Of a stretch of 64,000 bases of DNA, positions 60,094-64,000 are shown piece by piece. The stretch is from positions 30,938,001 through 31,002,000 of the forward strand of contig OX485806.1 of the NCBI GenBank assembly GCA_950295325.1, written 5' to 3'. The notes beneath the pieces were generated by a model that worked only from the letters and a program-made list of their open reading frames with translations, was not told the origin of the DNA and searched no databases. Source of the DNA: Polytrichum commune. Lineage: Eukaryota > Streptophyta > Polytrichopsida > Polytrichales > Polytrichaceae. The position numbers and the translations under genes are program-made. Numbering within the stretch: the stretch's first letter is position 1; each line of letters begins with the position of its first letter.

Positions 60094-61948
60094 GTGATGT
60101 CAGCGACGTCAAAATCTTAGTTCTTAAGACAGGAGACTCCTCGAAGTGCAGCACAGAGATCAGCTGCGACAGGGGCCCAGATCTTGGTACGGGAGACTCC
60201 TCAAGATACAACCAAGAAGACCCAACTTGGCCAGATCTGCGACCCAAGGCTCCTCCACGATGCCTCACTGTGTCTACAATCTGCTTGTTTGTTCGCTTTG
60301 TTGTTGGAGTTTGGTTGTTGATGCTTCACCGGTGTTGCAAATAAATTTGCTCGATCGGCTTGAAAGAAGGTGTTCTGTAGAAGTCCTTGGAAATCCTATG
60401 TCGAATTCTCGCTTAGCCTGTACCCCTCCCACTTGTCTGCAAACCAACTAGGGAACAATGCCGAGAAACTCCTACATGAAATGTTTACATAATTTAGAGG
60501 AGGGCTCTTGAGTTAAGAGGTCGAATTCTTTGACCAATTTTTTGTGGGTATTTAGACGAGGGCAAGCATTGATTTAGTTCCTTGAGAATTTTGGTAGATT
60601 TGTGGTTATTTGTTATTCCAGGGTTCAAAGAGGAACAACTTCAAGAGAGATGTCGAGCTTTGATTGTGGCAAGACTTGGTATTGAACTGTTAGTCTTTGA
60701 TGGAGCAGTGATCCGGTGTTCTCTTTCTTTTTCCCTCAGCTTTCTGTTAATCGGGGAGGAGAATTTTACAATTAAGAGTTCTAAGTTGTTTATATTCAGT
60801 TTCAGTACAGGAAGATGGTTGTGCTCGCTTTAGAGGGATTCTTTTATCAGATGAATAGAAAACGCAAGTATGAATGAAGAACCTCTTTGGCCGATGCTTT
60901 TTTGAAAATTAGAGCAGCGCTTCCGCCCTTAACCCCAAAAACTTAAAGACAAAGAAGTTTTTTTTTTTAAATGCAATAAAAATGAATTATCTATGCTAGG
61001 TTGTTTGTGCTAGTTCTGGAAAGCAACGATGGAGGAACGTACCTGAGTCTGCAGTTAATTGTAAGCTTCGTTGTTGGAGCCTGCTTGCTGCTACTCCATT
61101 GATGTTGTAGGACCTACGATCAGGAGCACTTCTCCACTTCAGAAGATCCATCTCGGCTTCAAAAACCTCACCTTCCGTTCACTTCTCAGCTTCGAAACTT
61201 GCTGCCTCACAGCTTCGAAATTTCGAAACTCACTTGATGCAAGAATGAGTCTTCTCTCGATTCTTCAGACCGGTCGGTCATTGCGATCTGGAGCACTTCT
61301 CCACTTCAAAAGATCAGCTGCAAGACTCACCTTCCGTACTGTGAGTTGGTCATTCAAAGCTGCGTTGTAAGATTCAATTTCGAAACTCACAAATGGGTTG
61401 TTGGTTTCAAATGGAGTGATCTCCGAGTTCAGATCCGAGTTCCCTCTTCGATGCTCACAGATTCAGAACTCACACTTTTAAACTTCACAGCTTCGAAGCT
61501 GACAAATTTGAAACTCACAAATGGATTGTAGGATTCCTGCAAATGATCTCCGAGTTCCGCTTCGAAGCTCACACTTCAAAGCTCACCGGAAGTGGAGTTA
61601 CCTCCGAGTTCAGATCCGAGTCCCCTTTTCGAAGATCACCTCTTGTCCATGCTCTGGTACTCAAATTTTGGGAGGTGACTTTAAATACTTTCGTTGGAAG
61701 GTTTTCGAGAGGGGCATGAAGATACGTATGATGTTTCACATCAAAATGCATTCTTCAACAACCTATGATGTCAAATTGTGTTCTTTGACAACTTATCATG
61801 TCACAGTGCATTCTTCTATAACCTATCATATTTTGTTGCTCAAATTTGGAGAACTTTCCATGGAATTATACGCTCTAAAGCTAACTACGAGTTTTCAACA
61901 TCTTCGTTCAAGCAATCTCATTTTCTCGTCTCCTTGCTGAACAAGGGG
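60094..61948. other. Spacer with imperfect internal repeats
   Basis: GGAGACTCCTC recurs near 60131 and 60187. GGAGCACTTCTCCACTTC-A-AAGATC recurs near 61123 and 61290. CTTCGAA-CTCAC and TCCGAGTTCAGATCCGAGT recur several times between 61180 and 61640. Three 30-33 bp units lie at about 61749-61834. No credible protein: frames through here are shaped by the repeats. Confidence 0.45.
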
Positions 61949-62365
61949 ATGACACTAGGAATAAATCTACAACAATGTGAAAAGCATCCTGGGGTCTATC
62001 TCATCATGGGGATAATCCAACAGCATCAAAAATCACATTTGATAATATCAAAAAGGCTTCTTTTGCTAAACAGTGGAACTCTTTCCATTGAAATATAAAT
62101 GTGAATTATACTTGAAGAAACCATGGACACCACCACAAAGCTAAATCATTGCCTCTTACCGCATCTCAAATCAGAGTTGCCATCGGAACTGGATGGTGAT
62201 CAATACTATCACTGTCTCCAATAACAATATATTATGTCATTTTCGTTCTTATAATGTAGTTGAAAATGAGGCACACTTTGAGTTGGAATGTCCCCATTGC
62301 AGATAAGGTACAATCATTATTTGAGAAGGCAGGATTAGAGAGTCTTAGGACTTTCTTTCAAATAA
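61949..62365 (+). mobile_element. Decayed LINE-like C-terminal tail, copy 2
   Basis: A forward reading near 62240-62300 gives VVENEAHFELECP, the C-terminal Cys/His signature of non-LTR element proteins. DNA similarity to 24050-24535 extends over several hundred bases (for example ACC-CATCTCAAATCAG and GTTGAAAATGAGGCAC). Stops are frequent. Limits are approximate. Confidence 0.4.
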
Positions 62366-63678
62366 ACCATCAATTAACATTAGCCTCTACCTTACGGACA
62401 CCACCACACTACACCACTCTAGGAAATTAGTCAGTCTGACACCACACTCTTGTATCTTTGGTCCCATAAGCCTTTCAACTTCCCGTACTTCCCTACCCTA
62501 ATCAAAGGGTCATTTGAATCAATTCGTCCATTATTTCATTGGCCACCAAAGTTGTAAAGATGGTAACAGACCCTAAACCCTAAACCCTAGCCCTCGAGGC
62601 AAGCGTATACGAGAAGGTTGGTTTCGGTCGTCGCCTTAAATAGAAACACTACTATAGGTAAGTGGTTTCAAAATTATGTAGTAGTCTAATTCATTCATAT
62701 GATATGCAATTTATTTATTTTTGCTTCTGCCATGTCTAAGCCACGAAGCGAAATGGAGTCTAGGAAGACTAAATTGGCCAAGAGGTTTGATCAATGCAAG
62801 GAATCAAGTGTAGAAATGCTCCCCTTGCAACGAAGTGGCAAGCTACAAGTATATTATCCACCAAAATGATTCGCTTGTGACCCAACTGAAATAAACCTCT
62901 TGCAATCTAACTGTTAGTGGTACAAAACCAATATGGAACACACATCTGTAAGTGCATCTTTCCCTTCTTGGCTTCCCAAATCATGGCTGACCTAACATGG
63001 TAGACAAGATCAACTGCTATGAATCAATATCGATAGAAACGAACGAGCCACAAAGAAACATTCCTAAAAAGCGTCACAAATATGAATCCGAAACTCAGTA
63101 ACATTCCACTTCCATCCACTTACATAGTCCAACATCATTCTTCAGCACAGCACAGCACAGCAACCGCAACTAGTTCAGCAAAAAAGGGTGTTTTGTCCGT
63201 GATTAGCCAGTGGACACCAGACACTACCACTTGACTCCTAGTAACATTAAGATCCGCCAAAAAAACCGTACTTCAAAACAAAGATGGTTCCAGATGCCCA
63301 AGACTACACCAAACAACTACATGTCACAGTCCTCCTAAACGATTTCCACATCTGAAACCTACCCCATACACGTATGGGTACAGGTGAGCAACTCTACCCT
63401 ATCAGATGATAATACTACGCCACCACTCATCAATTTGTGGAAGTGCTGTACTTTCATGAGTCTTTGCCATCATTTGAGACAGGGGAAGCACTCCGATCCG
63501 ACCCCTGCAAGTAAAGTCCACAAAACTATTAGTCAGCATGCAATGCACTATACGAAATCCTCAGCTTTCTGCCAGACAATTCAACCACTTACCAGAACAA
63601 GCCACCCAGAAAACAAACTAATGACAACGTTTACTACCCATGTCTGTCACAACTTAACATGGCAGTAGGTTAACAATT
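62366..63678. other. Spacer and probable 3' UTR of the right-edge minus-strand gene
   Basis: A telomere-like run CCCTAAACCCTAAACCCTAG lies at 62571-62590. Plus-strand TATAG|GTAAGT near 62657 resembles a splice donor but no supported exon follows. The part closest to 63678 is likely 3' UTR of the minus-strand gene. Confidence 0.35.
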
Positions 63679-64000
63679 TCAAAACAAAAAAGTGCAAAAA
63701 AACACTACATTAGCCTTCTCGGCAGTCCCTGCTTTTGGACTGGCACTGCCATTCCTCTCTGCATCACTGGAGCTCCTTCCATTTTCGTTCTGTGTATAGG
63801 AAGGAAGTTGTTAGCTCACCTTCAGAGGATTCTCATTAACTGTTCGCACAGTTTCAGAAGTAATCTAAAAGGAAATTTAAACCCATCAACACCAACTTCA
63901 ACGAGCATTTTACAGGAGGGTTCTTGTTTGAAAATAAGTAAAATGAAGGTTAATAAATGCGACTCACCACAGCAGCAGGTGGAGACTTGGAACGACTTGG
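63679..64000 (-). CDS. 3' end of a probable SR-type (Arg/Ser-rich) gene, partial
   Basis: Two minus-strand exons are proposed: 63968-64000 (cut by the window edge), reading PSRSKSPPAAV, and 63679-63789, reading NENGRSSSDAERNGSASPKA, then GTAEKANVVFFCTFLF and stop. Donor GTG|GTGAGT and acceptor ACACAG|AAC join in the same phase. A short RS-rich piece followed by a Ser/Gly/Pro tail fits the C-terminus of a plant SR splicing factor or related RS protein, which act in pre-mRNA splicing in the nucleus. Too little is visible to name it, and the last residues could be an artefact of choosing this frame. Confidence 0.4.

Noticed and set aside
62571-62590. Possible telomere or interstitial telomeric array
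   Set aside because: Only about three CCCTAAA units; this is common in plant promoters and spacers and too short to call telomeric.
1-64000. tRNA, rRNA or snoRNA genes
   Set aside because: No recognisable tRNA A/B boxes with cloverleaf, rRNA or clear C/D box pattern was seen by eye; a covariance-model scan would be decisive.

Overview
This window is plant nuclear DNA. It holds three intact multi-exon host genes with short GT-AG introns (and one likely GC-AG intron), two Ty1/Copia elements, a Mutator-like element (MULE) with a SWIM-finger transposase, and plant-type telo boxes. I cannot fix the lineage. The repeat mix and the decayed retroelement tails fit a non-seed land plant (moss, lycophyte or fern), but this is only an impression.

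Layout. 1-697: a long foldback element running off the left edge, with a smaller inverted-repeat element nested inside it. 780-7936 (+): an oligouridylate-binding, TIA-1-like three-RRM protein (UBP1 type) that I could splice into 12 coding exons and 475 codons. 8.0-14.2 kb: spacer with relatives of the left-edge repeat, a decayed LINE-like tail, poly-C tracts and an old Copia fragment. 14294-22982 (+): an IPI1/TEX10-type ribosome-biogenesis protein, 21 coding exons, 998 codons, with telo boxes upstream. 25.0-32.48 kb: three tandem units of about 400 bp, the first split by a very young Copia element (25310-31509). That element has 194-bp LTRs with no difference I could find, a TCAGT target duplication and an uninterrupted polyprotein. 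It also carries, antisense between pol and its 3' LTR, a 238-codon F-box-like reading frame. 32486-36363 (+): an intact 517-codon type II membrane protein of the plant O-fucosyltransferase-like (DUF246/GT106-type) family.

38448-51439 is one 13-kb MULE, bounded by terminal inverted repeats of about 37 bp and a perfect 9-bp target duplication. It holds a damaged transposase (+), a multi-exon gene ending in a Ulp1-like cysteine protease (-), two captured pieces of the host pescadillo gene (-), a membrane/coiled-coil reading frame (+), and a small element inserted in the transposase with an 8-bp duplication. 51.4-53.6 kb: spacer with a 13-copy minisatellite. 53666-60088: an older, broken Copia element (341-bp LTRs differing at about 13 sites, CCAAT duplication). 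60-64 kb: spacer with repeats, another LINE-like tail, a telo-box run and, at the right edge, the last two exons of a probable SR-type gene on the minus strand.

The host genes have unrelated jobs (mRNA fate, 60S ribosome assembly, Golgi glycosylation). The most unusual content is cargo inside mobile DNA: the antisense F-box-like frame in the young Copia element, and the Ulp1 protease plus pescadillo fragments in the MULE.
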